From Acidobacteriota bacterium (GTDB lineage Bacteria; Acidobacteriota; Terriglobia; Terriglobales; SCQP01): DNA of 64,000 bases. The stretch spans positions 62,001 through 126,000 of the forward strand of contig DAIDIE010000019.1 in NCBI GenBank assembly GCA_027459505.1, read 5' to 3'. The stretch's first letter is position 1. Each line of letters opens with the position of its first letter. The notes under the pieces were generated by a model. The model was not told the origin of the DNA. It was given only the letters and a program-made list of their open reading frames with translations, and made no database searches. A program made the translations under genes and the position numbers. Shown in pieces: positions 42,056 to 51,106 of the stretch.

Positions 42056-43633
42056 TTAAGGTTGTAAGGTGTCCGCGAATAATGCTCGCTGCCGCTCTAC
42101 GCGGGCATGGCTTCCGATAAGCTTGAGTATTTCAACGGCTGGGGCCTGCGCGAGCTCCCTTGGCTCGACCTTGTGCAGGCCTCCGCCGTACACCCTGCCC
42201 TCCGAAACCAGGCGGGAGGGTGCGATGCGCTGGAGGGCGTTGAAGACCTGCTCCGCCAGCGCCGGTCGCGTTTCTATGGCGGCCGTCAAGTGTGCCTTGG
42301 GATAGAGCAGGAGGTAGACGTTGTGCGCGGTCGCCTGAGAGCGGTTCCACAGAAAACGGAAGGCGGAGTTCCGCCTGCCCGCGCGGCCCATGTAGGTACA
42401 GAGAAATGGCGCGGCAGGGCGCCGCTCCTGGGCATACCAGGGAGCGCGATGGCTGGCGAGGTAAGAGTCCGGCACGCCCTCGCGATGTCCCTTCTGAAGG
42501 TAGTCATAAAGGCGCGGCCAGCGGCTTCGGATCACCTCTTCCGGCTCGGCGCAGTCAAGCAGGTAAAGCCGTGGTTCAACGTCCGGGTCACCATTTGGAA
42601 GTGCGGAAATCACGTCCGCGCCGAGGTGCCGGGGGCTGGGAAGTATGGGTTTGACACAGGCCCGCGGTATACCCCAGTCGCGCATCTGCCCCGGCGTCAA
42701 TATAAAGAAAGAATTCGCCCCGGTGGCCAGGCCGCGCTTGATATCGAAGAGCTCACCAAGGCGCGGTTCGTCCGCAGGTACGGCAGAGGGCCTCTCAAGA
42801 AGCTGCGTCCATTTCCGGGAGGCGCGCAAAGCGGGAAGGGTGAGGCGCGCCTCGCGCTCTGGCGCTTCAATCCCGCCGCCATAGGAGAACTTCACCAGGT
42901 GCGCGGCGGGGGGAAGCGACTTCCGGAAGACGACTACGCAAGAGGAGACCAGAGCATCCGCGAATTGAACGTCGTGAGGGCTGAAGCGGTGGAGGTGCAA
43001 TAAGGTCACCCGCTCGGAGAGATAGTGGCGCAGGCTTGACCCATAGTTGACGTCCATGAACTCGGAAGGCACCAGCCACAACCCAAGCCCTTGTTCATCC
43101 AGCCAATCGTGAGAGAGGAGCAGGAAATAACAGTAGAGTCCAGCGAGGCCGCTCATCTTCATGCGCAGAGAGCCGAAAAGACGCTCTCTGAGGCGCTGCT
43201 TGTGAACAGGATCGAGATGGTGGTGGCGCACGTACGGCGGATTAGTGAGGATAAAGTTGGCGCGGCGCTTTGGCGCCGGCTCGCTGGTGAAGTCTCCACG
43301 CCGAACGTTCAAGCCCGCCATCCCCCAGAGCTCCCGCGCCGCGTCCGCGAAGAGTGGATCCAGCTCGACACCTTCCGCCGACTCGATTAATCGCGACGGA
43401 ACGGATTGCGACAACGCCGAGAAAAAGGCTCCCGTGCCAAGCGCGGGATCAAGAAAGCGGATCGGGCCACCGCCGAACAGTTTGCAGGCGTAGGTTGTCA
43501 GGCTGAGCGCAAGCGCCGCGGGTGTGGCGAACTGGCCCCACTGGTTGCGTTCGGCGGGCGACTTCAGGCAGTCGAGCCGCTGCTGTTCAGCCTGGCGCAG
43601 GAGTTCGATTTGGCGCAGCCGCTTTGCATTCAT
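42056..43633 (-). CDS. DNA adenine N6-methyltransferase of a XamI-like RM system
   Basis: The 525-aa protein has SAM motif I LDPALGTGAFF and catalytic motif IV NPPYVRHHH. WGQFATPAALALSL near the start is seen in Eco57I/XamI-type methylases. A long C-terminal region (about 270-520) should read the DNA target. It protects host DNA from the nuclease encoded just upstream, four bases away. XamI itself recognises GTCGAC; whether this pair does is unknown. Confidence 0.88.
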   Translation of the reverse strand: MNAKRLRQIELLRQAEQQRLDCLKSPAERNQWGQFATPAALALSLTTYACKLFGGGPIRFLDPALGTGAFFSALSQSVPSRLIESAEGVELDPLFADAARELWGMAGLNVRRGDFTSEPAPKRRANFILTNPPYVRHHHLDPVHKQRLRERLFGSLRMKMSGLAGLYCYFLLLSHDWLDEQGLGLWLVPSEFMDVNYGSSLRHYLSERVTLLHLHRFSPHDVQFADALVSSCVVVFRKSLPPAAHLVKFSYGGGIEAPEREARLTLPALRASRKWTQLLERPSAVPADEPRLGELFDIKRGLATGANSFFILTPGQMRDWGIPRACVKPILPSPRHLGADVISALPNGDPDVEPRLYLLDCAEPEEVIRSRWPRLYDYLQKGHREGVPDSYLASHRAPWYAQERRPAAPFLCTYMGRAGRRNSAFRFLWNRSQATAHNVYLLLYPKAHLTAAIETRPALAEQVFNALQRIAPSRLVSEGRVYGGGLHKVEPRELAQAPAVEILKLIGSHARVERQRALFADTLQP

Positions 43634-43637
43634 CGCT

Positions 43638-44597
43638 TCAAATTCCGAGCTTGTCCAGGTCCTGAGGGCGATGCTCCCAAACCCAGTCTATGCCTTCGGC
43701 AGCCTCGTAGCCGAGGTAGGCTGCATCAAAGTATCCGCACAGAAACAGCACAAAAACAACCTGGCCGTAGGTCGCTTTGAGCTGGGTCATTTTTGTGGCC
43801 TCCTCCTTGCGGCGCTTATTGACGTTGGTGAAGTCGCCGGCGGATTTCGCCTCAATGAAGATAGGAAGGTGCGGCGGCTTGGCGCTTTTGGGCTGCACCA
43901 CGGCGTCAATGGGGATTTTGACCATCCGCTCCTCGGAACCGCTTGACTTTGCCTGCACATTGAAGCGAAACGAAAACGTGCCAGGCGTCATTTGGTTGAG
44001 ATGCTGGCCTGATGAAGGTACCTGAAGCCGGTAGCCGCGGGCCTCAAGGTACTTGCGAAGCAGCGTGAGTTGCCGCTGTTCCTGAGCATTGCGAACAATG
44101 GGGTCTGCCAACGAGCCGCAAAGCCGGTCGGCCACAATCGTGGCGGCGCGGTACCGCTCCTGCCGCTTCGGTGGGCGGCCCTCCGCCAGCCAGGGGAAAA
44201 TTTCGCCGTCGAGCATTAGCCGCAAAATTCTGGTGATCTTCTTCAATTCGGCGTCGAGCGCCTTGGGGGCCATGTGCGGAGGCAGCTTGCCCTCTTCCAA
44301 GCACCCAACCAGATTCTTGCCGCAGCCGGATAGGCCAACAAGGCGGTCGCGGGCAAGCGGAGGACAGGTGGACATGCGCAGCATGGGTAGGATCTCCGGG
44401 TTGGACTTGAGCAACCCGGGGGTGAGGGCGGACAGTCCCTGGCTTATGTTCAGGCCCGCTTCCACTCCTTCGACGGTGCGCTCCCGGGTTCGCCGGTAGG
44501 CCTCCGGCGCGAATTTCATGAACCACCGGTTGAACTGATCCACGGAGGCGCAGGTATCGGCCTTCCACAAATGCGGCTTGTCGGCATTAATGGACAT
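43638..44597 (-). CDS. XamI-like type II restriction endonuclease
   Basis: The 319-aa form starts MSINADKPHLWKAD and has a C-terminal PD-(D/E)xK core: IPIDAVVQP followed by LPIFIEAKSAG. The overall pattern (TVEGVEAGLNISQGLSAL, YRAATIVADRLCGS) fits the XamI family. The gene precedes its methylase on the same strand, so nuclease and methylase would share a transcript. The open frame extends upstream to 44966 but without family likeness. Confidence 0.85.
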   Translation of the reverse strand: MSINADKPHLWKADTCASVDQFNRWFMKFAPEAYRRTRERTVEGVEAGLNISQGLSALTPGLLKSNPEILPMLRMSTCPPLARDRLVGLSGCGKNLVGCLEEGKLPPHMAPKALDAELKKITRILRLMLDGEIFPWLAEGRPPKRQERYRAATIVADRLCGSLADPIVRNAQEQRQLTLLRKYLEARGYRLQVPSSGQHLNQMTPGTFSFRFNVQAKSSGSEERMVKIPIDAVVQPKSAKPPHLPIFIEAKSAGDFTNVNKRRKEEATKMTQLKATYGQVVFVLFLCGYFDAAYLGYEAAEGIDWVWEHRPQDLDKLGI

Positions 44598-44823
44598 GCA
44601 CCAATTTAGCAGTGAATGACTCGGGAGCGGCATCTGCGCCGCGGCTGTGGCCGGGTGCGGGAGGTTGGAGGAACGCGGCGCTTGTACTGTGGTCGAGTAG
44701 CAGGCGGATGGGGCCGTGGTGGCCGGTTTCCAGAAGCACTGTTCCGAATGCTTTATATTGCGCCCTCTTTTTCCACCCAACCTTGTGCGGGGCGGGGGAA
44801 TCACTCTGCTGAGAGGCGCTTGC

Positions 44824-45918
44824 ATGGGCGACACCATTCCTATTCGTGATCTCCGGGTGGAGATCTTCACCGTTCCCACGCAGACCCCTGAGTCGGACGG
44901 CACCCTGTCGTGGAATAAGACCACCCTCGTGCTGGTCTCGATTACCGCGGGAGGCAAAACCGGCATGGGCTACACCTATGCCGACAGCAGCGTCGCCACG
45001 CTGATCAACGGAACGCTTGCCGAAAAGCTGCGTGGCGAGGACGCGTTGGCCATTCCCCGCCTGTGGGAGCTGCAGGTCTCCGCCATTCGCAACCTCGGCC
45101 GTCCCGGCATCTGCTCCATGGCGATCTCCGCGGTGGACATCGCACTGTGGGACCTCAAGGCGCGTCTGTTGGAGGTCTCGCTGGTGGATCTGTGGGGGGC
45201 GGTGCGCGATTCAGTGGAGGCCTATGGATCGGGGGGCTTTACCTCCTACTCGCTGGCGCAATTGGAAGAGCAGTTGGGCGGCTGGGCGGCGCAGGGACTG
45301 CCGGCGGTCAAGATGAAGGTGGGCACCCATCCCCAGCAGGACCCCGAGCGCGTGCGCGCGGCGCGCCATGCCATTGGGCCCGGCGTTGCCCTCTTCGTGG
45401 ATGCCAATGGCGCCTACAGCCGCAAGCAGGCGCTGGGGATGGCGGAGCGCTTTGCGGCCGAAGGGGTGTGCTGGTTCGAGGAACCGGTCAGCTCCGATGA
45501 CCTGGACGGGTTGCATCTGCTGCGCGACCGCGTGCCCGCACCCATGGAAGTCGCGGCGGGCGAGTACGGTTACGATCAGGTCTACTTCCAGCGCATGCTG
45601 CAGGCGCGCGCAGTGGATGTCTTGCAGGCGGACGCCACCCGCTGCGCCGGCTTCACCGGCTTTTTCCAGGCGAATGCTCTGTGCGCCGCCTGGGAGCTGC
45701 CGCTCTCGGCGCATACCTCGCCCACCCTGCATGGACACATTGGGTGCGCCGCACACCGGCTGCGCAATGTGGAGTACTTCCACGACCACGCACGCATCGA
45801 ACACATGTTTTTTGAAGGGGCATTGACGCCGGAGCGAGGCCGCCTGCATCCGGATCGCAGCCGGCCCGGCCTGGGATTGGAGTTGAAGCGCAGAGATGCG
45901 CGCCGCTTCGCGGCCTGA
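44824..45918 (+). CDS. Enolase-superfamily (mandelate racemase-like) enzyme
   Basis: The 364-aa protein has the barrel signatures KMKVG (catalytic Lys pair KxK-like), FVDANGAY, WFEEPV and AGEYGYD with metal-binding Asp, Glu and Glu. QADATRCAG and SAHTSPTLHGHIG, with the catalytic His, complete the set. Members dehydrate sugar acids or racemise or epimerise other acids; the substrate cannot be fixed. ATG 44824 has GAGAGG seven bases upstream. A free-standing gene. Confidence 0.88.
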   Translation: MGDTIPIRDLRVEIFTVPTQTPESDGTLSWNKTTLVLVSITAGGKTGMGYTYADSSVATLINGTLAEKLRGEDALAIPRLWELQVSAIRNLGRPGICSMAISAVDIALWDLKARLLEVSLVDLWGAVRDSVEAYGSGGFTSYSLAQLEEQLGGWAAQGLPAVKMKVGTHPQQDPERVRAARHAIGPGVALFVDANGAYSRKQALGMAERFAAEGVCWFEEPVSSDDLDGLHLLRDRVPAPMEVAAGEYGYDQVYFQRMLQARAVDVLQADATRCAGFTGFFQANALCAAWELPLSAHTSPTLHGHIGCAAHRLRNVEYFHDHARIEHMFFEGALTPERGRLHPDRSRPGLGLELKRRDARRFAA

Positions 45919-45991
45919 AGCGGATGAGATCGCCACCAGCCAGGGCTAGGCTGAAGAGCGGCCGGAAACTTCAACCGGTTTCTTCCCCCCG

Positions 45992-46414
45992 CTACAGCGG
46001 CGCCCTTTCCGGTGCCGCGATGAAGCCAATACCAGGCACATCTAGTTTCAGCAGCCGGGCGTCGTTGGTCAGAAATAAATCCACTCCGCATTGCGCTGCG
46101 CAGGCCAACTGAATGGCATCCGCGTTGCGCAGCCCGTGGGCGGCTCGCAGCCTCGCATAGCGCCGCGCCGCCAGCTCGTCAAAACAGACGATGACAGCCG
46201 ACGCCCGCAGCGCCCTGGCGTACTCCTCAGCCAGCGCGCTCCGGCCAAGTTCCATCGGCTTGACGAGAATCTCCCCCAGTGTCATGGCCGAGGTAACAAG
46301 CCGGTCGCCCCGCTCCAGCATTCGTCTCCGGATTTCCACCACCCGGCTCCGGTAGGGTTCGCGGCCCTCAAATAGATAGATAAACAGGTTTGTGTCGAAG
46401 AAAATGCGTCTCAT
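45992..46414 (-). CDS. PIN-domain ribonuclease toxin (VapC-like)
   Basis: The 140-aa protein begins MRRIFFDTNLFIYLFEG with the first catalytic Asp, then TLGEIL (Glu), NADAIQLA and FLTNDARLL (Asp). It should cut RNA. Its ATG overlaps the TGA of the upstream gene by four bases, so the pair is coupled. No VapB-like antitoxin is present. Confidence 0.88.
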   Translation of the reverse strand: MRRIFFDTNLFIYLFEGREPYRSRVVEIRRRMLERGDRLVTSAMTLGEILVKPMELGRSALAEEYARALRASAVIVCFDELAARRYARLRAAHGLRNADAIQLACAAQCGVDLFLTNDARLLKLDVPGIGFIAAPERAPL

Positions 46415-46917
46415 CCGGGCTCATTTCGCAAGCGGTTGACATAGGCGTCAGCGTGCTCCTGCGCCCAAACCCCCTTACCCGATCCCGACAGGCGGATCAG
46501 CGCATCCCGCGCGCCTGGTGGCCCGCCGGCATGGGAGTGTTTGCGAGACCACTGTTCATACCAGTCGAGCAGCGGCCAATAGCGCGCGGGCGTCTCGGCC
46601 GCTTGCGGCATATGTTTCGAGGGCCGCTTCGATTGACGTTCCGGGTGCACGTCGTCGCCCGCACGGAAAAGCCTGAGATGCCCAGCACGTGTTTCATACA
46701 GCATCCGGTACTTGCCGCCGCAAGGTTTGGTGTTGGCAACCAAGTGCTGTTTGAGATGTGCGTTCACCGATCCCGGTCCCGCCCCATCGCTCAATCCGGA
46801 TTCACGCAGCGATTCCCGTATCTCGTCCCTTGTGAAATCCCCGCGCCGCGGATAGCGGCGGTGCAGCAGCGCCACGGCAACCCAAATACGGTCCGCCAGT
46901 TTCAGCCGTTTTTCCAT
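46411..46917 (-). CDS. Putative antitoxin partner of the PIN toxin, winged-helix-like
   Basis: The 168-aa product starts MEKRLKLADRIWVAVALLHR and continues RRGDFTRDEIRESLRESGL and SVNAHLKQHLVANT, a likely winged-helix fold. The C-terminal half has WPLLDWYEQWSRKH and a flexible linker. It is much larger than VapB-type antitoxins and no family is assigned. Position, 4-base overlap and upstream iterons suggest antitoxin and autorepressor. ATG 46917 is chosen over TTG 46935. Confidence 0.6.
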   Translation of the reverse strand: MEKRLKLADRIWVAVALLHRRYPRRGDFTRDEIRESLRESGLSDGAGPGSVNAHLKQHLVANTKPCGGKYRMLYETRAGHLRLFRAGDDVHPERQSKRPSKHMPQAAETPARYWPLLDWYEQWSRKHSHAGGPPGARDALIRLSGSGKGVWAQEHADAYVNRLRNEPG

Positions 46918-46942
46918 GGCTCTTGCACGCCTCAAAACGATG

Positions 46943-47002
46943 ATACCTCACGTAACTAGGTATGTGAGGGCCTGGTATGCGCGGACGTGGTATGCGAGGG
47001 CG
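46943..47002. promoter_or_regulatory. Palindrome and three 15-bp iterons upstream of the PIN operon
   Basis: ATACCT (46943-46948) and AGGTAT (46958-46963) form an inverted repeat. From 46958 three 15-base units follow: AGGTATGTGAGGGCC, TGGTATGCGCGGACG and TGGTATGCGAGGGCG. The array ends 26 bases before the putative antitoxin start on the minus strand side. It is a likely binding site for that protein. Confidence 0.6.
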
Positions 47003-47084
47003 TGCTGACCGGCAGGATGGGCCGGAGGCCGAAGCGGGTGGAAGAAACAGCGGTCCGTGCCGCTCCTTGCGCGATCCCCGCCGA

Positions 47085-47300
47085 GGAGGCGCCGGGTTAG
47101 GAGCGAGCCCCCGAGTCGTTCCTATGGGAGGAGATCCCCGCCCAGCAACGGCAGAATCGCAGGTGCAGGGCCGCGAAATTCCGCTGGGCGGCCCCGGCGG
47201 GAGTGGCGCCCGGCCTCGGCGGCTTGGCGGTCTCACCGCAGAACGCGGCAGGGGTCATCAACCGGAACGGCCGGTCTGAAGGAGACGAGCCCGTGGCTCC
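47085..47300 (+). repeat. Interspersed repeat family B, copy 2
   Basis: It matches copy B1 in reverse complement. Its gaaggagacgagccc end lies directly at the stop of the M23 peptidase gene, as B1's does near its upstream gene. Just left of it (47032-47062) is gaagcgggtggaag and a hairpin like the end of repeat A. Confidence 0.85.
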
Positions 47301-47303
47301 GCT

Positions 47304-48680
47304 TTACAGCGTCTCCTGCGCTCCGGGGGCGAACTCCTGGATCTTGGCCTGAATGCGGTCATGAATCCAGTGCGGGTCCCACCACTCGGCGGGGTCGACC
47401 TGTTGCCCGTCCAGCAACACACTGAAGTGCAGGTGGTCGCCGCCAGCCAAGCCAGTTGAATCGCTATGGGCGATGAGCTGGCCCTTCTTCACGAAGTCTC
47501 CGGGATGCGCCACGAAGTCGTTGAGGTGGGCGTACAGGGTCATCAACCCAAAGCCGTGATCGATGACGATGCAGTTGCCATAGATGCCGAAGTACTTGGC
47601 CATGATCACCTTGCCGTCATTGGAGGCCAGCACCGGCGTATGCGCCACCGCCGCCAGATCGTAGCCAAGGTGATACTCGTCGTCGATGATTTTGCCTTTA
47701 TAGGTATAAATGCGGTGATCGGCGTAATGCGCCTCGACGGCGGAATGGCCCAGCTGCAGAAACGCGCCATGCCAGTAGAACTGGTTCGCGCTCTGCGGCG
47801 CCAGGTCGATCAGCTCCTGCGTCTGTTGGGCGCGCAGGTCATGGTTAATTTCGTAAAAGTTCTTGATCAGCGAGCCTTCGTCCTGCAGAGAGGGCGTGTT
47901 GGCCATGATGGCGGGAACCACCTTGGCCAGGAACGAATCGGGCAGCTCGAATTTTCGCGGCGGCCAGGGATGGGGATAGGTTTTGGCGGGCAGCTCCTCC
48001 TGGTTCTGATTGCCGGCATCATCTTTGGCGATCAGCACCGGCTTGGAGTTGGCGGGAGCGTTGTAGGGAAAAGCGAAAATCGAAAACATGGTACCGGCGG
48101 GCGCCCCGGGCAGCGCGTGTCCGGCGAAAAACACCCCGCCCATTTCCACGCCGCTGCTGGTCGTGCCCCGGGAGACATGGTAGACCGCCATGTCGCAGCC
48201 GCCCTGGTGGATGTAATGCTGCGTGGTCAGCAGCGCCAGTTGCGGCGGCACGGAACGGATCTCGACCGGCTTCTTCCATGTCGTGGTTGAATCGCGCAGG
48301 TTTGCCGCCCGCGCCTGGATGATCAGCGTGGCCGCGCCGTCGCGCAAGCCCTGGGCGGCCATGCGTCCAATCGGCACCTGCAACTGCAGTGCCCGGGGAT
48401 TCATTCCTGTGAAGAACCAATGGCGTTGGCCGGTCTCCTGATGGAAGAGCAGAAAGTCCTTGCCGTTCTGTTCGTAGGAGACGCTCACGGCGCGGATGCC
48501 GCTGCTTTGCCGCACATTGACATCAATGCTGCGGCGCGCTCCCACCGCCTTGGGCACCTGCGCGGTGATCTTTGGAGCGCCGCCGCGCAGCACCACCCAG
48601 AAGAACAGCGCGACCAGGATCAGAACGAGGACCAGGACCAGATTGCGTCCAGTGTTGGAAGGCGCGTCGTAGCTTTTCAA
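47304..48680 (-). CDS. Membrane-anchored M23 peptidase
   Basis: An N-terminal membrane segment (NLVLVLVLILVALFFWVVL) is followed by a beta-rich region. The LytM-type domain at about 340-440 has zinc ligands in YHLGYD and GDHLHFSV, and GNCIVIDHGFGLMTLYAHLN. M23 enzymes cut peptidoglycan cross-links or regulate amidases; both His motifs are intact, so activity is likely. At 458 aa it is larger than minimal members. Confidence 0.9.
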   Translation of the reverse strand: MKSYDAPSNTGRNLVLVLVLILVALFFWVVLRGGAPKITAQVPKAVGARRSIDVNVRQSSGIRAVSVSYEQNGKDFLLFHQETGQRHWFFTGMNPRALQLQVPIGRMAAQGLRDGAATLIIQARAANLRDSTTTWKKPVEIRSVPPQLALLTTQHYIHQGGCDMAVYHVSRGTTSSGVEMGGVFFAGHALPGAPAGTMFSIFAFPYNAPANSKPVLIAKDDAGNQNQEELPAKTYPHPWPPRKFELPDSFLAKVVPAIMANTPSLQDEGSLIKNFYEINHDLRAQQTQELIDLAPQSANQFYWHGAFLQLGHSAVEAHYADHRIYTYKGKIIDDEYHLGYDLAAVAHTPVLASNDGKVIMAKYFGIYGNCIVIDHGFGLMTLYAHLNDFVAHPGDFVKKGQLIAHSDSTGLAGGDHLHFSVLLDGQQVDPAEWWDPHWIHDRIQAKIQEFAPGAQETL

Positions 48681-49049
48681 AACGATAAAACCTCGGGTCG
48701 GAATCGGAAGAGGGCGGCGCCAGACAGCGCCGCAACGTGCTGCTCGATTATCGCAAAGCGGAGTGGAAGTTGCACAGTGGGAATGCAGGGAAGAGTGGAC
48801 AATTCACACTGCACAGTTCACCGTGGAGCGTTGCAGTTGGTTTGGCGTGGCGCACGTGCCGGGCGGGGGCGTTGAGGGCGCGCATTGGGACGAAGTCACG
48901 GGGGAGTTGCCAGTTGTCAGTTGTGCGTGGGGACTACAGGTTTTCGAAGTCGTAGGCAACGTTGAGAGGGTCTTTCAGTGCAGAGCAGGGGAATGAGCCG
49001 CTAACCGCCAGGCCGCGCGTTCGCTCGCCCCATAGACGGGATTTAGGAA
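48681..49049. other. Non-coding stretch with short dispersed words
   Basis: No gene is seen. Short words such as cactgcacagttcaccgt and ttgccagttgtcagttgtg occur; similar ones lie near 37950 (cagtgcacagctcaccgt). They look like debris of small repeats. Confidence 0.4.
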
Positions 49050-49181
49050 TTGCCGCCGATCCACCGTGATCCGTTCGATAGGGCGCTGATTGCTCAAGCC
49101 ATCAGCGAAAACCCGCACTTTGCCACCTTGGACGAGCTTGCCAGGAGGTACGAGGTCGCAGGTTTGAAGATGCTCGTTTAA
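49050..49181 (+). pseudogene. PIN-toxin (VapC) C-terminal remnant
   Basis: A 43-codon frame reads LPPIHRDPFDRALIAQAISE, then NPHFATLDELARRYEVAGLK and MLV before TAA. HRDPFDRALIAQA and the TLDE strand are the end of a PIN domain. The frame has a stop two codons upstream and no N-terminal half or start is present. Confidence 0.8.
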
Positions 49182-49221
49182 ATCCCAGCGCCCTGGTCCG
49201 CGGCTGCCGAGTGGGGCCGCT

Positions 49222-49591
49222 TTATCCTCTGATCAGCTCGATGCGGTTACCAAAAGGATCGTGCACATAGCAGCGCTCGACGCCGGGGATCTCATTAATC
49301 GGATTGCGGTTCGAATCCAGCCTCACTCAAGCGCCGCAGGAGAGCTTCGTAACCGGCGCAGCGCAGCGCCGGGTGAGCCTTCTTTGCTGGCCGGAAATCG
49401 GCTTCGACGCCCAGGTGCAACTGCACCTCGCCGCTTGCAAACCAGCAATTGCCGCGGGGTTGCAGCGCCTCCGGTTTCACCAGTTCACGCATGCCGAGCA
49501 GATCGCCGTAGAAAGCGCGCGCGGCGCCCTCCTGTCCGGAGGGCATGGCGAGCTGCACGTGATCGAGGCGGAGGAAGGGCAGTGGCGGCAT
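49222..49591 (-). pseudogene. VOC/glyoxalase-like protein, frameshifted near the end
   Basis: The main frame starts MPPLPFLRLDHVQLAMPSGQ and runs to SEAGFEPQSD, then a stop. The missing end, EIPGVERCYVHDPFGNRIEL, continues in the next frame to TAA at 49222. Removing one base near 49293-49296 restores a full VOC domain with its final metal-binding Glu (NRIEL). Either it has decayed or the sequence has an error. Confidence 0.8.
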
Positions 49592-49740
49592 CAGGTTCAC
49601 GACTTTCCCACCAGACAAACGAGTCTGGAGCCCCGGCGATTTCAAGCCCGGCGCTGGCAACTTTGAGGGGAAGCACCGGTCAAAACAAAAGCACCCGGTT
49701 CCGGTTCAGCCTCATTGCCACTGCGCGCGCGCGGGGGCGC

Positions 49741-50961
49741 TTAGGTCCGGTAGCTGCCATTGATGCGGATGTATTCCTCGGTCAGGTCGCAGGTCCAGAT
49801 GGTGGCCTCCGACTTGCCGGCGCGCAGATCGATGCGCACCTCGACGTCTGGAACGTCCAGCAGCTTTTTCGCCTTGTCCTCGTCAAAGGGCAGGGCCACG
49901 CCCTTGCGATAGACCGGCAGTCCGTTGAACCAGATGAGGGCTTGCTCGGGGTCGAAGCGCGCGCCGGAATAGCCGGCGGCGGCGAGCACGCGTCCCCAAT
50001 TGGGGTCGGCGCCGGCCAGGGCGGTTTTCACCAGCGGCGAGTGGGCGATGGCGCGCGCCGCCTGGTCGGCCTCGCCGTCGTTTTTCGCACCCAGCAGCGA
50101 GATGGTGACAAAGCGCCGCGCCCCTTCGCCGTCCCGCACAATCTGGCGTGCGAGTGACGTAGCTACCTGGGTCACCGCCGCGCGCAGATTCTTCAGCCCG
50201 GTCGCGCTCAGCTTGCCTTTGGCCCTGGAACTCCAGAGCGCCACCATGTCGTTGGTGGAGGTGTCTCCATCGACGGTGATGCGGTTGAACGAAACCGCCA
50301 CCGCGTCACGCAGAATGCCGCGCAGTTGCGCGGCGCTGGCGGGGGCGTCGGTAAAGATGTAACCCAGCATGGTGGCCATGCGCGGATGAATCATGCCCGA
50401 GCCCTTGCACATGCCGGCGACGCGGTACTCCGTGCGCCCGTCGCGGAAGCGCGCCGCGGCGGTCTTAACGCGCGTGTCAGTGGTGAGCAACGCCCTGGCC
50501 GCGGCTTCGGGTCCGTCTTCCCGCGCCAGCCAGAGGGGCAGCGCGGCGGTAATCTTCGCGGCATCGAGTGGTACTCCAATCACGCCGGTTGACGCCACCA
50601 GCACCTGCTCGACCTTGCAGCCAGCGGCTTGGGCAGCCGCCCGCAGTTCCGCCTTGGCCGCCTTCTCGCCGGCCTTGCCGGTGGCGCAGTTGGCGTTGCC
50701 GGAATTGACTACCAGGACCTGAGTTAGTCCTTTGCTCTCCTCGAGATTGGCGCGCGACAGCCGCACCGGCGCGGCCTGCACGCGGTTGGTGGTGAACACC
50801 GCCGCGCACGGCGTTGGAGTTCTGGTGCGGACAACGACCAGATCGGGGGATGCCGGCTTGATGCCGCAGTGGCCCGCGCTGAACTGAAAGCCTTCCGGCC
50901 AGTCAGCGGCGCCGGCCAGGGTTTCAGAGTTGGAAGGGATGGCAGTCGTGGATTTCTTCAA
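49741..50961 (-). CDS. argJ: Ornithine acetyltransferase/N-acetylglutamate synthase ArgJ
   Basis: ArgJ moves acetyl from N-acetylornithine to glutamate and so recycles it in arginine synthesis. The 406-aa precursor self-cleaves before Thr197 in KGSGMIHPRMATMLG. TSTNDMVA and DPNWGR are present, and the C-terminus ends INGSYRT. It closes the argC-argB-GNAT-argJ run on the minus strand, about 145 bases after the GNAT gene. Confidence 0.95.
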   Translation of the reverse strand: MKKSTTAIPSNSETLAGAADWPEGFQFSAGHCGIKPASPDLVVVRTRTPTPCAAVFTTNRVQAAPVRLSRANLEESKGLTQVLVVNSGNANCATGKAGEKAAKAELRAAAQAAGCKVEQVLVASTGVIGVPLDAAKITAALPLWLAREDGPEAAARALLTTDTRVKTAAARFRDGRTEYRVAGMCKGSGMIHPRMATMLGYIFTDAPASAAQLRGILRDAVAVSFNRITVDGDTSTNDMVALWSSRAKGKLSATGLKNLRAAVTQVATSLARQIVRDGEGARRFVTISLLGAKNDGEADQAARAIAHSPLVKTALAGADPNWGRVLAAAGYSGARFDPEQALIWFNGLPVYRKGVALPFDEDKAKKLLDVPDVEVRIDLRAGKSEATIWTCDLTEEYIRINGSYRT

Positions 50962-51106
50962 GATCGGTTCACCAGAAAAAATTGCGGCTCATTCAGTATC
51001 CAGCAAAAGCGGCCGCCGAGGTGTTTCGGCCGCTTACCGCGCCGGGTGCGCGGTGGCGGGGGTTGTGGTTTGGCCGGGGCACCGGCCGCGGGGAGTGTTC
51101 CGCGCG

